NCBI GenBank assembly: GCA_023128635.1
Contig: JAGMDP010000033.1
Location: 1 to 33,401, forward strand
DNA: 33,401 bases
Origin: Candidatus Heimdallarchaeota archaeon
GTDB taxonomy: Archaea; Asgardarchaeota; Heimdallarchaeia; JABLTI01
Reading direction: 5' to 3'
The notes under the pieces were generated by a model. The model was not told where the DNA came from. It did no database searches and was given only the letters and a program-made list of their open reading frames with translations. Position 1 is the first letter of the stretch; the number at the start of each line of letters is the position of its first letter. Shown one piece after another: positions 17,596-26,179 of the stretch. The position numbers were made by a program, and so were the translations under genes.

Positions 17596-18831
17596 GTGTT
17601 AATATTGAACGCGAAAAAGAACAAACTAAAGCAAAATAAAAAGCAAGTGAATATAAAACCAATTGTTTTCATTACCGTAGCTTGTTCTTTTTTCATCGAT
17701 CATCGAGTTAATCAAGAAGTAGCAAGTCTGATAAAGAATGGTTTTTACGCTTATATTTTATCATGGGATAGAGAGCGCAAGTACTCAGACAAAGAAACTG
17801 AGAATTATTATGTAAAGAGTGCTAAACTTTTGGATGCCAACAAATTTAGTAAAATTCTTTTTCTTTTATCAGCAATTTTATTTCAATTTTTGATTGTTTT
17901 CCACGGGATTAAACTAATACGAAAACACAAGAGAATAATTATCCACGCGAATGATTTCAATACTCTAGCAGGAGTAATTTTCCTAAAAATCATATTCGCT
18001 AACAGGATTCAAGTTATCTATGATAGTCACGAGTTCACACGTTTTGTTTACAAAGAATGGTATGGTCCAATAATTGGAAACATTGTATCAAGTCTAGAAA
18101 TAAAGTTCATCAAGTATTTTGACAAGATAATAACCGTTAGTACACCAATTAAGAAATATCTAGAGACAATCTCTAATAAAGATGTAAAGGTTATCTGGAA
18201 TTATCCCACAGAAAGTTTGCTGCCTAAAATATCGAAAGCTAAAGCTAAAAAGGCTCTCGGTTTTAAGGCTAATGATTTTGTATTAATTTATGTTGGGACA
18301 CTTAGAATTGATGTTGCATTGTTCGAGCTGATTTCTGCTGTTAGTATTTTGAAGGAAAAACAACTCACGCCAAATCTCAAAATTTTAATTGTCGGTGATG
18401 GCCCCTTTCTTCATCAAATACATGAGTTGGTTGAAAAAAAACATCTTTCAGATATTGTCAGAATTATCGGACGAGTTGAGAGAGAAAAAGCTATGGACTA
18501 TTTGCGAGCTGCAGATATATCCTATATCCTATTTTCTTTAAAAGGGATGAACACTAGGATTGGCATGCCTTGGAAGTTATTCGAAAGCCTGTTAAACGAA
18601 ACTCGTGTTTTAACTATGACTGATACTTATGCAGCTCATTTCGCTAAAAAGTACAATGTAGGATATACCGTTGCATCAATCACTCCGATTGAAATCGCAA
18701 ATACAATTTCGACGATTTACAAACAGAAAGACAAAGATGATTTCAATCTGCCGCAAAAATTTGTTTGGGAAAATCAGGAAGCTGAATTCCTCAAAATCTA
18801 CTTAGAATTAATACAAGAAAGTAAATCTTGA
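17596..18831 (+). CDS. GT4-like glycosyltransferase
   Basis: A 411-residue GT-B-type transferase. Visible are PIVFITVACSFFIDHRVNQEV, a hydrophobic stretch (ILFLLSAILFQFLIVFHGIKLI) that may be a membrane anchor, HANDFNTLAGVIFLK, YDSHEFTRF, a KIITVSTPI block, LIYVGTLRIDVAL, ILIVGDGP, IVRIIGRVEREKAMDYLRAADISYI and MPWKLFESLLNETRVL. The last block occupies the position of the EX7E motif, but the first Glu is not obvious, so it is a divergent GT4 member. It likely builds the same glycan as its neighbours. The start is uncertain: GTG at 17596 is the longest, no good SD precedes it, and TTG at 17605 or GTG at 17647 would leave the catalytic core intact. Confidence 0.85.
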   Translation: MLILNAKKNKLKQNKKQVNIKPIVFITVACSFFIDHRVNQEVASLIKNGFYAYILSWDRERKYSDKETENYYVKSAKLLDANKFSKILFLLSAILFQFLIVFHGIKLIRKHKRIIIHANDFNTLAGVIFLKIIFANRIQVIYDSHEFTRFVYKEWYGPIIGNIVSSLEIKFIKYFDKIITVSTPIKKYLETISNKDVKVIWNYPTESLLPKISKAKAKKALGFKANDFVLIYVGTLRIDVALFELISAVSILKEKQLTPNLKILIVGDGPFLHQIHELVEKKHLSDIVRIIGRVEREKAMDYLRAADISYILFSLKGMNTRIGMPWKLFESLLNETRVLTMTDTYAAHFAKKYNVGYTVASITPIEIANTISTIYKQKDKDDFNLPQKFVWENQEAEFLKIYLELIQESKS

Positions 18832-18924
18832 GTAAACAGAGAATTTTTAAAATAAACATTTATCAGAAAAAATAACCTAAATGCCTATCTGGGAAAAATT
18901 AGTCAGTTCATTGGATGTTAATTC

Positions 18925-19845
18925 ATGTTTAAGGGTAAGAAACTAGCTGTGATAATTCCAGCGTTAAACGAAGAAAGACTTATCAAAAGCACACTTTCCG
19001 GCATCCCAGATTATGTTGATAAGATAATTGTAATAGATGATTTCTCAACTGATAAAACTGTGGATATGATTATAGAACTTGCCAAGCAAGATAAAAGAAT
19101 TGAATTAGTCCGACATGAAAAAACCCATGGTGCTGGTGGAGCAATTATTTCTGGTTTTAAAATCGCCCTTCAAGATGAAGATGTGGAGCTTATCAGTATA
19201 ATGGATGGCGATGATCAAATGCGTCCAAAGCATCTGCCAGAATTGCTTACTCCTATAGTAGAAGGGAAAACAGAATTTACAAAAGGGAATCGTTTGAAGC
19301 GAAGTCATTGGAAAGGTATGAGTAAATTCAGATTATTTGGTAATCTCTTACTTTCTCTTCTCAACAAGAAGATCTCGGGTTATTGGTCAATAGAGGATCC
19401 TCAAAACGGTTATGTAGGGTTATCAGCTGCTTTTCTAAGAAGAATGGATCTTGATTCTTTATACAAAGGATACGCATTTGAAAATGATTTTATGATTAAA
19501 GCAAATGTCGCAGATGTGAGGATGCAGAATGTCTTAATTCCTGCTTACTATGCTGAGGAACAATCGAAATTAAAATATGGTCCCTTTATTACAAGCACCA
19601 GCTGGCATTTATTTACCTCTTACTACTGGCGATTATGGCATAAATATATCAAAACGTTCCATATTGTTGGTATCTTAACAATTCTAGGATTTCTAGATTT
19701 AGTTGGAGGTTTAATTGCAGGGGGAATACTTGGATTCTCTCCCATTTCGATAATCGCAATTCCTAGTGCTGGTTTGGCCTTCATGCTCATAGCACTCTTG
19801 ATTGACATTATAAAAGGAGTAAGACTTTCAAAATCTATGAAATAA
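18925..19845 (+). CDS. GT2 dolichol-phosphate-sugar synthase-like
   Basis: A 306-residue GT-A, GT2-family enzyme of the DPM1/DPG-synthase type. Motifs are IIPALNEERLI (10-20), VIDDFSTDKT (36-45), a THGAGGAIISGF block, SIMDGDDQMRPKHLPEL (metal-binding DGDD near 94-97) and the family's characteristic SIEDPQNGY. Two C-terminal hydrophobic hairpin segments (about 243-294) anchor it. These enzymes transfer mannose or glucose from an NDP-sugar to dolichyl phosphate, and the product feeds GT-C transferases outside. The GT-C-like proteins at both ends of the island are natural consumers. ATG start; the nearest purine run is a weak GGATG, so leader use is unclear. It converges on the GT-C gene with an 11-base gap. 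Confidence 0.9.
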   Translation: MFKGKKLAVIIPALNEERLIKSTLSGIPDYVDKIIVIDDFSTDKTVDMIIELAKQDKRIELVRHEKTHGAGGAIISGFKIALQDEDVELISIMDGDDQMRPKHLPELLTPIVEGKTEFTKGNRLKRSHWKGMSKFRLFGNLLLSLLNKKISGYWSIEDPQNGYVGLSAAFLRRMDLDSLYKGYAFENDFMIKANVADVRMQNVLIPAYYAEEQSKLKYGPFITSTSWHLFTSYYWRLWHKYIKTFHIVGILTILGFLDLVGGLIAGGILGFSPISIIAIPSAGLAFMLIALLIDIIKGVRLSKSMK

Positions 19846-19856
19846 TTTTTTCTAAT

Positions 19857-21707
19857 TTATGGGGAATTAAAAGGTAGAAACAATACTGAAAATCCATTAT
19901 CATAGATACGATGAACATATGGATTTAATGGGATTAATTGACTAATGTCTGGATACTTCCTGATGAAGTCATCATTATCTCCTCCATACACTGCCCAGCC
20001 TACAATATATCCATCTCTATACATGATTTGACTTGTGAAAATATAATCTATTCCTGGATATATCTCCCAAGGAGAGGTGTTAGCCACTAGATTCGTTCTG
20101 TTCGTTTCATTTGCTAGGAGTATCGTCGTCAGCCAACTTGCATTCCCAATTTCAAAGGTAGCTCCGAGATTGCCATAACCTTCTACAATAGCTGCTAGTC
20201 TGAAATCTGAATCGACAACGATGTTTTGTCCTTCAACCCAAGATGGGTAACTCAAATTTTCAACAAAAATAATGAAATCGATTGCTGCAAATTCTGCTTG
20301 CCAATAAACTTCTTGTTGTCCCCAGTTATTTTCTGGTTTTGGATACGAATAAGTTGTAGTAAGAGCCATTGCTCCAATTAATGCAATCAAAGTCACTGCT
20401 TTCCATTTCTGAAGCTTCACTTTCTTTAGGATATTAAATATTGCAATTGCTGAAAGTAAGGATAATACTCCCATAATATACAATGCTAATCTTCCAAGTA
20501 TGCTAGACATAATTGGGATAGCAGCTGTCACCAATATAATAGCAAGTTGACTTAAAGCCCAACCACGGATGACTCGACTTCTTGTCTTATTTGCGTTCGG
20601 TAAGGAAATTAAACCCAATGCCGCTAGTGGTGGAGTAACCAGGATAGGAGTTCCTGCAAGAATACCTGCCCATATTGTTTGATCCGGACTTGCAGCTCCA
20701 AAAAACATTGCAAAAATAAAAATGGCAATAGCACCAACAGTACTAAAGACAATAATTGCTATGTTGATTTTCTTTCTTTCGAAATTATAAAAGAGCACTG
20801 AAAATCCAAGTGCAAGAAGGAGTAACCCTCCAAAAATCATGATGAACGTCGTGCTGAGCGATATTCCCGCAAACAAAACAGAAAAAGCACTTTGTAAAAA
20901 TGAAAGAGGAAATCCATTCAACCCAAAAACCCAATAGAGTATGACAAAAAGATCAATTGCAACCAGAATTCCGAGGTTAATCAGGACATTCTTCCAATTA
21001 GCTGTTTTAGTTTTAAAACGCCTGAAAAGCACATCATATGGCAAAACAACATGCCAGATGGCTAATACCATAACTGTTGTTAAATGATGCACTAAAGTAA
21101 TTACCACAGTCATGAGCATCGCAAGAACTATCATTCGAACATCTTTACTCTCTAAATAGCGATAGAGATAGAATACCACAAAAGGCACAATTCCCAGAAC
21201 GGCAATTTCGGGTGCTACATTTTGATTTCTATAAACAAATAGACCAAAGAAAGACATAAAGAACATGGATAGTAAAGCAACAGTCTTCGAGCCAGTTAAT
21301 CTTCTTGCTAAAACAAAGAAAATTACCAGTTGCACTGAGCAAATTATCTGTGGAAAAACAAAAATAGCCCAAATAAACGGTTCACCATTTGTACCCAATA
21401 AATACTCTGCCATTATCAGAATAAATGTAAATCCTGGCGGGTCTCGAGCAATATCTCCTAAATTGAACCAGCTTTCATAAAACACCTCCCGCATATGGCG
21501 CAAGTAAAACCAACCATCGTAAGCGGTTGGCATTCCTTCTCTGAAGAGTCTCCAAGCTCTAAACAAGAATCCAAACAATGTGATTAGAATTGTTAAACTA
21601 ATGATTAGAAAGTCACCTTTAGTATAACCTCGATTTTTTCTTTTATTGTCATCTGTGAATATCGAGTTTATTCCATTGGAGTTTTTTTCAGCATTATTTA
21701 ATGCCAC
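19857..21707 (-). CDS. GT-C-type membrane glycosyltransferase
   Basis: A 616-residue membrane protein with a charged N-terminal tail (1-32), about 12 helices to residue 470 and a soluble C-terminal domain of about 145 residues. The first external loop carries TAYDGWFYLRHMREVFYESW (61-80), very like the DxxxYHLR loop of AglB/Stt3 and PMT relatives, then ARDPPGFTFILIMAEYL, resembling the HPPL/DPPG segment of GT39/GT83-type enzymes. It should transfer a sugar or glycan from a polyprenyl-phosphate donor on the outer face. The C-terminal domain lacks an obvious WWDYG motif. GTG start with AAGGT eight bases upstream. Only 25 bases separate it from the upstream CaCA exchanger gene on the same strand, so the two are probably one transcript. 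Confidence 0.75.
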   Translation of the reverse strand: MALNNAEKNSNGINSIFTDDNKRKNRGYTKGDFLIISLTILITLFGFLFRAWRLFREGMPTAYDGWFYLRHMREVFYESWFNLGDIARDPPGFTFILIMAEYLLGTNGEPFIWAIFVFPQIICSVQLVIFFVLARRLTGSKTVALLSMFFMSFFGLFVYRNQNVAPEIAVLGIVPFVVFYLYRYLESKDVRMIVLAMLMTVVITLVHHLTTVMVLAIWHVVLPYDVLFRRFKTKTANWKNVLINLGILVAIDLFVILYWVFGLNGFPLSFLQSAFSVLFAGISLSTTFIMIFGGLLLLALGFSVLFYNFERKKINIAIIVFSTVGAIAIFIFAMFFGAASPDQTIWAGILAGTPILVTPPLAALGLISLPNANKTRSRVIRGWALSQLAIILVTAAIPIMSSILGRLALYIMGVLSLLSAIAIFNILKKVKLQKWKAVTLIALIGAMALTTTYSYPKPENNWGQQEVYWQAEFAAIDFIIFVENLSYPSWVEGQNIVVDSDFRLAAIVEGYGNLGATFEIGNASWLTTILLANETNRTNLVANTSPWEIYPGIDYIFTSQIMYRDGYIVGWAVYGGDNDDFIRKYPDISQLIPLNPYVHRIYDNGFSVLFLPFNSP

Positions 21708-21732
21708 TAAACTTGACCTTCCTTTCTAAATT

Positions 21733-23271
21733 TTAGAATATCGTAATATCCGTAAACTCACCAATCAGCAGTAGGAATGCAAATAGCTGAGCCAGTATTA
21801 TCATAATTCCTTCAAAAGACGTAAGCCTATGGTCATCCGTCATTGATCTTTTAACAAACCAAATTATACCCGCTAACGCGATTAATTGAAAGAGCATGAA
21901 ACTATCAATTGGTGCAGTAACAATTGATGCAAATAAACCAAATATTAAAAGTGTCATTTGTAGAATGCCACCGAGAATATTTCCTAAAGCAATATCTGTT
22001 TTTCCTTTTGCAGCAGCAACAACTGCAATCCCGTGTTCAGGTATAGCGCCTGCGAAACCAACAATAAGTGCAACTATGCCAATAGGAATGTTTGGTACTT
22101 CATGCAAAACTGTTTCCACGGTATGACTAAGTAAATAACCACCAGCTGCTATCCCACTAATGCCAAGAATAACTAAAACAATAGCTGTCTTCATTGTTAA
22201 ATGGGGGTGCTCCCTTGCGGGTGCAGTAAGAAATGGATTGCCTGATGCTTTACTAGTTCCAGTGTAAGTTTCCTTTGTATCTGGACAAGAAGGATCAACA
22301 ATATTGATTTCTTCGGGCGTATCTAGGATTTTTCGATGAGCATGTTCCGTTATTTCTATCCTTTCAGCAATTTCCTTAGTATCAGGCATTTTCTCATCTA
22401 GCTGACTTCTTGTGGGTCTAGTAGCTCTCTCAGTTCCATCATATAATTCAAGTGCTTTGGCTTCTCTACTTTTAATAATTAGATAAATTAGATAAATGAG
22501 ATAACTTACAACTAAAGCTATACCAGCCATTTGTGGTAGTTCTCCAGTTAATGTTGTGCCCTCTTCTAGAGGAAACTCTCCTGCATTCAATTTGGTTATT
22601 ATAGAATTAATGAATTCAACAACCCCAACACCGAAAGTTAATAGAGTAGCTACGAAACCCCATCTTAATAAAACTCCTTCAGCCATGATGGTTTCTTTTT
22701 TAATCTCAATGTAACCTTTCTTTCTACCACCAACAAGAACTACAATACCAAGAAGAATAGCATTAAAACCTGCTGCAGCTAAAGTGGTGTAAAAAGCTGT
22801 AACAACTAAATTTTGGCCAATTACAGGGTCTGTGGAAAAGAATTGCCCTTTAATCAACATGATTCCAGCTGCTACTGCTTCTGGTAAATTACTTGCTAAA
22901 CTTGAAATCACACCGGCCACAAAAGCAGTAAGCCCAATTGTCCGCATAATGTTATCTAGACCATCTACTGCCCATTCGCTTGGCCTAAAAGCTAACCATA
23001 AACCAAGTAGCGCTGCTGTAATTACAAATCCTACTAGTATTCCGGTTTTTTCAGCATCATATAAAATAAACATCGTAATGGTTGCTGCAATAAGAAGAAG
23101 AAGCAAAACAAATTCATACCAAGGCAATTTTATGATGGACCAAAGACTTCTGTATTCTTGAGGTTCTTCTAAAACTATCATGTCCTCTATTTCTGCTTCT
23201 GGTTCAAAAGCTTCTTCTGTTTTAGTAGTTTCCTTTTCTTTTTCCGCTTTTCCTTTCTTCTTGTCAACCAT
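21733..23271 (-). CDS. CaCA-superfamily cation exchanger
   Basis: A 512-residue membrane protein with a charged, acidic N-terminal tail (first 40 residues), about 11 helices and a central hydrophilic loop (about 275-345). Two inverted alpha-repeats are visible: ISSLASNLPEAVAAGIML (about 122-139) and VGFAGAIPEHGIAVVAAAKG in the C-terminal half, followed by IALGNILGGILQ. These match the G-(S/A)-x-PE and GN-x-x-G signatures of Ca2+/cation antiporters, where the two Glu residues bind the ion. Direction and ion (Ca2+, Na+, H+) are not predictable. ATG start with AAGGT upstream. It is divergent from the alkaline-phosphatase-like gene and probably co-transcribed with the GT-C gene; divalent cations are cofactors of GT-C enzymes, but a functional tie is speculative. 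Confidence 0.85.
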   Translation of the reverse strand: MVDKKKGKAEKEKETTKTEEAFEPEAEIEDMIVLEEPQEYRSLWSIIKLPWYEFVLLLLLIAATITMFILYDAEKTGILVGFVITAALLGLWLAFRPSEWAVDGLDNIMRTIGLTAFVAGVISSLASNLPEAVAAGIMLIKGQFFSTDPVIGQNLVVTAFYTTLAAAGFNAILLGIVVLVGGRKKGYIEIKKETIMAEGVLLRWGFVATLLTFGVGVVEFINSIITKLNAGEFPLEEGTTLTGELPQMAGIALVVSYLIYLIYLIIKSREAKALELYDGTERATRPTRSQLDEKMPDTKEIAERIEITEHAHRKILDTPEEINIVDPSCPDTKETYTGTSKASGNPFLTAPAREHPHLTMKTAIVLVILGISGIAAGGYLLSHTVETVLHEVPNIPIGIVALIVGFAGAIPEHGIAVVAAAKGKTDIALGNILGGILQMTLLIFGLFASIVTAPIDSFMLFQLIALAGIIWFVKRSMTDDHRLTSFEGIMIILAQLFAFLLLIGEFTDITIF

Positions 23272-23431
23272 TTCTAACTACCTTGTTCTTTCATAATAAC
23301 TCTAGAGGATAAATAAAATCTTTTTGTAGGTGATTTAATTCTGACAAAATTTTCTTGTATAGAAAGATAATTAGATGGAAAGTGATAGATTTATAATTAT
23401 TAAAACGTAAAATCTTAACGAAAAAGGGGAC

Positions 23432-24178
23432 ATGTCGTTGGAAATTGCGGAAGATCTTGGTTTAAAAACTTACAACATCACTGTTAGTCAATTACCTTCA
23501 ATAATTGTGAAGCTGTTAAAAGTAGGTCGACCATTCTATTTACCATCAGTTGAAGAACTAAATTTGCCGGATGTTACTATTGATCAAGTTATTCTCGTAA
23601 TAATTGATAATTTTAGTTTATTTGAAGTAATAACTTACCAGCCAACTTGGATGATAAAGAATCTAGAAAACCTTTTGCTCATAGACACAGAATCCAAAAT
23701 GAAATCACTCTCAGGTCCAATGCTTGAATCCACCTTTTACAGTAAAGATAGTCTCACCTTTAATTTGCTTTCTGCTCTTAATTTCAATGGAAAACAAGTA
23801 AAGGCGATTGCTCGAGAAGAAGATATCCCCAAGATAACAAAAGAACAATCACTAGTACAAACGGAAAAATCAGACGTTAATATCTATGTGCAAGCGATTA
23901 AAGCAATTAACAGAAATGATTTGCTCGTTCTGCATTTTGCAGATTTCGATGAGATGTATGAAAGATATTCCATGAATCCCCCAGAGGATATTGCTTCAAA
24001 AATTATGAGACGAACTGATAAATGGCTCAATCTCTTTTGGCAACAATCAATAGATGATACAGTAATGTTAGTAGTTGGGAATGATGGCAAGAAACCCCTT
24101 GAAATGAATCTTCAAGGACAAGCTGCAGAATGGAAACGAGCAAATTTGCCAATTGGCTTCATCAAGTTCCCAAAATGA
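23432..24178 (+). CDS. unrecognised protein, possible alkaline-phosphatase-like fold
   Basis: A 248-residue soluble protein I cannot name. Three spots recall the alkaline phosphatase/nucleotide pyrophosphatase superfamily: QVILVIIDNFSLFEV (52-66, like the first metal-binding VILVIIDG strand), NDLLVLHFADFDEMYERY (like the LLYVHLPDPDxxGH block) and TVMLVVGNDGKKPLEMN (like the SDHG block). The key His residues and the Thr/Ser nucleophile are not evident, and at 248 residues it is short, so it may be a degenerate, non-catalytic member or an unrelated alpha/beta fold. A GGGG sits only two bases before the ATG; TTG at 23438, eight bases after it, may be the true start. It converges on uppP with 15 bases between stops. 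Confidence 0.65.
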   Translation: MSLEIAEDLGLKTYNITVSQLPSIIVKLLKVGRPFYLPSVEELNLPDVTIDQVILVIIDNFSLFEVITYQPTWMIKNLENLLLIDTESKMKSLSGPMLESTFYSKDSLTFNLLSALNFNGKQVKAIAREEDIPKITKEQSLVQTEKSDVNIYVQAIKAINRNDLLVLHFADFDEMYERYSMNPPEDIASKIMRRTDKWLNLFWQQSIDDTVMLVVGNDGKKPLEMNLQGQAAEWKRANLPIGFIKFPK

Positions 24179-24193
24179 TTTCTTTTCGTATCA

Positions 24194-25150
24194 TCATACA
24201 GTTGTTGTTGTTGTCGTCAGTGCTAATATTATTATGATTAATGTAATGACCAGTGCCAGTGCTCCAATAGTTATGCAGAACCATCCAAAATTAACTTTCT
24301 TTGCTAATCTCAGAAATAGTTCTATCGTAGCGAATCCTACAACTGCTGAAATTATTACTGCTAAAATCATTCCATACCATGGGATGCCCACAAATGAATA
24401 TTCTCCTTGTATTAAATCTATGATTATAATTAGAATATTCCCCCCAATGATCGCCGGTATGCTCAGGAGAAAACTTCCCCGTAAAGAATCTTCTTCATTT
24501 ACGCCTTCAATTAGCATAGTTCCTATAGTTGTCCCTGATCGTGAGATTCCTGGAATTATAGCAAGACCTTGGGCTAACCCAACAATCAGCATTTCCCATT
24601 TTTTCATTTCGTAAAGAGATTTTTTTGCGGTTTTTCTTCGCGACACTAAAATGAATATTCCTGTTGCAATCAAGAAAACGCCAATAATCAATGTAATAAT
24701 ATCTCCACTTGCTAATCGCCCATTCGCAAAATAGAGGTCGCCTTCTTGTAGTAAAAACTTGATCACAAGAAGAAGTGGCACACCAATAACTGCTGTTCCT
24801 GCTGTTGCTATGAGAAGGAATCTCCAGAGGATTTTCCTTTTTTCCGATTCTGTAAACTTTTCTTCCTCAATAGATTCTTCTTCTTCTATTGTTTGCACTT
24901 CAGCATTCTCTACGTTTTCTTCTTTCTTCCTTGATTTAATATTGAAAAGTAAAAAGATATCTTTCCTGAACCGAACTAAGACGGCAAGCATTGTTCCAAG
25001 GTGGAGAAACAATGCAATTGCTACTGCATTGGTTGGGTCTCCAAACCAGTTCAAGATAAGAACGACTTGACCTTCACTAGAAACAGGTAGCCATTCCAAT
25101 AATCCTTGTACTATCGCAAGTAAAATTATAAGACCAATTCCAACCGCCAT
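24194..25150 (-). CDS. uppP: undecaprenyl-diphosphatase UppP/BacA-type
   Basis: A 318-residue polyprenyl-diphosphate phosphatase. The signature regions are AIVQGLLEWLPVSSEGQVVL (12-31, with Glu19 and Ser24/Ser25 in the active region) and IPGISRSGTTIGTM (199-212, the PGxSRSxxT motif). About 8 helices are expected. The enzyme removes a phosphate from polyprenyl diphosphate, restoring the carrier for glycan assembly or completing lipid synthesis; in an archaeon the lipid would be a dolichyl-type polyprenol. It is longer than typical UppP (about 270) owing to a very acidic insertion at about 73-105 (EVQTIEEEESIEEEKFTES) in a loop after the second conserved helix. The C-terminus ends TTTTTV, encoded by a GTT/GTC trinucleotide run. 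ATG start with AGAAGG upstream; divergent from degV. Confidence 0.92.
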   Translation of the reverse strand: MAVGIGLIILLAIVQGLLEWLPVSSEGQVVLILNWFGDPTNAVAIALFLHLGTMLAVLVRFRKDIFLLFNIKSRKKEENVENAEVQTIEEEESIEEEKFTESEKRKILWRFLLIATAGTAVIGVPLLLVIKFLLQEGDLYFANGRLASGDIITLIIGVFLIATGIFILVSRRKTAKKSLYEMKKWEMLIVGLAQGLAIIPGISRSGTTIGTMLIEGVNEEDSLRGSFLLSIPAIIGGNILIIIIDLIQGEYSFVGIPWYGMILAVIISAVVGFATIELFLRLAKKVNFGWFCITIGALALVITLIIIILALTTTTTTV

Positions 25151-25256
25151 TGTATCTGCCTTCTATTCAAAGAAAAATAGAACTTGAAATACAAAAAAGT
25201 TTTCAATCATCTAACCATAATTGATAAAACTTTCACGTTTTTAAACGATATAGATT

Positions 25257-25270
25257 CAATATATATAGTC
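25257..25270 (+). promoter_or_regulatory. TATA box for degV
   Basis: CAATATATATAGTC predicts initiation near 25290, leaving a leader of about 20 bases that holds the SD AAGGAG at 25297-25302. This is the clearest promoter in the divergent uppP-degV gap. Confidence 0.5.
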
Positions 25271-25309
25271 TAAAAGAAATAATACAGCATGTATTAAGGA
25301 GATTGACTT

Positions 25310-26176
25310 ATGGCAAAAGTAAAAATTGTAGCAGATTCAACTTGTGATCTACCAATTGCTGTTATAAAGAATCTCGATATTGAGATTATACCTGCAAATG
25401 TTATTTTTGGTGATCAAATGTACTCACATTATGATATTAGCAACGATGAATTCTATAAGCGACTAAAAAAAGGTGAAATGTCATCAACTGGTGTTCCTGC
25501 TCCAAAGGTTTTCAAAACGGCATTTGATAATGCCCTCAAAACTGCTGATGAATTAATCGTTTTAACTCTTTCAAAGAAACTCTCAGCCATGTTTCAAACT
25601 GGAACTCTTGTTGTTAACAACTTCTTTGATGAAAGGGTTACACTTGTTGATTCAGAAACTGTTACTTTAGAAATGGGAATAATAACCTATCTTGCAGCAA
25701 AATTAGCTAAAGAAGGAGCTTCAAAAGAAGAGCTGTTACAATACATAAATGACTTTCTCATTCCAAACTCCCAATTACTAGGTGTAGTTAATACTCTAAA
25801 GTATTTGAAAAGAAGTGGTAGAATTAGCACTATTTCTTGGTTGATAGGCTCTGTTTTATCTATAAGACCAATCGTTCGTATGGAGGATGGATTGATAAAA
25901 TCCCCGGGAAAAGTTCGGGGTAAAGAACATGCTTTAAAAGTCATGAAGAAAGTTGCTAAAAAAATCGTAGCAAATAAAAAATCTGATTCTATAATAGTTG
26001 GACACAGTCACGACCTTGAAAGTGCACTGAAATTTGAGAAAATAATTAAGGAATTACCAGATGCTCCATCTGACATTATAATAGGTGAGATTGGCCCGGT
26101 TGTAGGAACACACCTTGGTCCAGGAGCAATTGGATTTGCTTGGATCGGTGATTTTGAGGAAGACTGGATTAAATAA
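25310..26176 (+). CDS. DegV family fatty-acid-binding protein
   Basis: A 288-residue DegV-family (EDD-fold) protein. The N-terminus KIVADSTCDLP (5-15), the IIPANVIFGDQMYSH block, MSSTGVPAP (the family's loop with lipid-contacting Ser/Thr), LTLSKKLSAMFQT and the C-terminal GPVVGTHLGPGAIGFAW are all diagnostic. DegV proteins bind a single fatty acid between two domains; bacterial members (FakB) hand it to a fatty acid kinase. No FakA-like kinase is in the window, and archaea make little use of fatty acids, so the ligand here may be another lipid. The family is typical of Firmicutes and may have arrived by transfer, though codon use looks like its neighbours. ATG start with a strong AAGGAG. Confidence 0.93.
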   Translation: MAKVKIVADSTCDLPIAVIKNLDIEIIPANVIFGDQMYSHYDISNDEFYKRLKKGEMSSTGVPAPKVFKTAFDNALKTADELIVLTLSKKLSAMFQTGTLVVNNFFDERVTLVDSETVTLEMGIITYLAAKLAKEGASKEELLQYINDFLIPNSQLLGVVNTLKYLKRSGRISTISWLIGSVLSIRPIVRMEDGLIKSPGKVRGKEHALKVMKKVAKKIVANKKSDSIIVGHSHDLESALKFEKIIKELPDAPSDIIIGEIGPVVGTHLGPGAIGFAWIGDFEEDWIK

Positions 26177-26179
26177 CGT

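Noticed and set aside
24178..24215. GTT/GTC trinucleotide run as a possible short repeat array
   Set aside because: It is the end of uppP coding TTTTTV; too short for a functional repeat or CRISPR unit.
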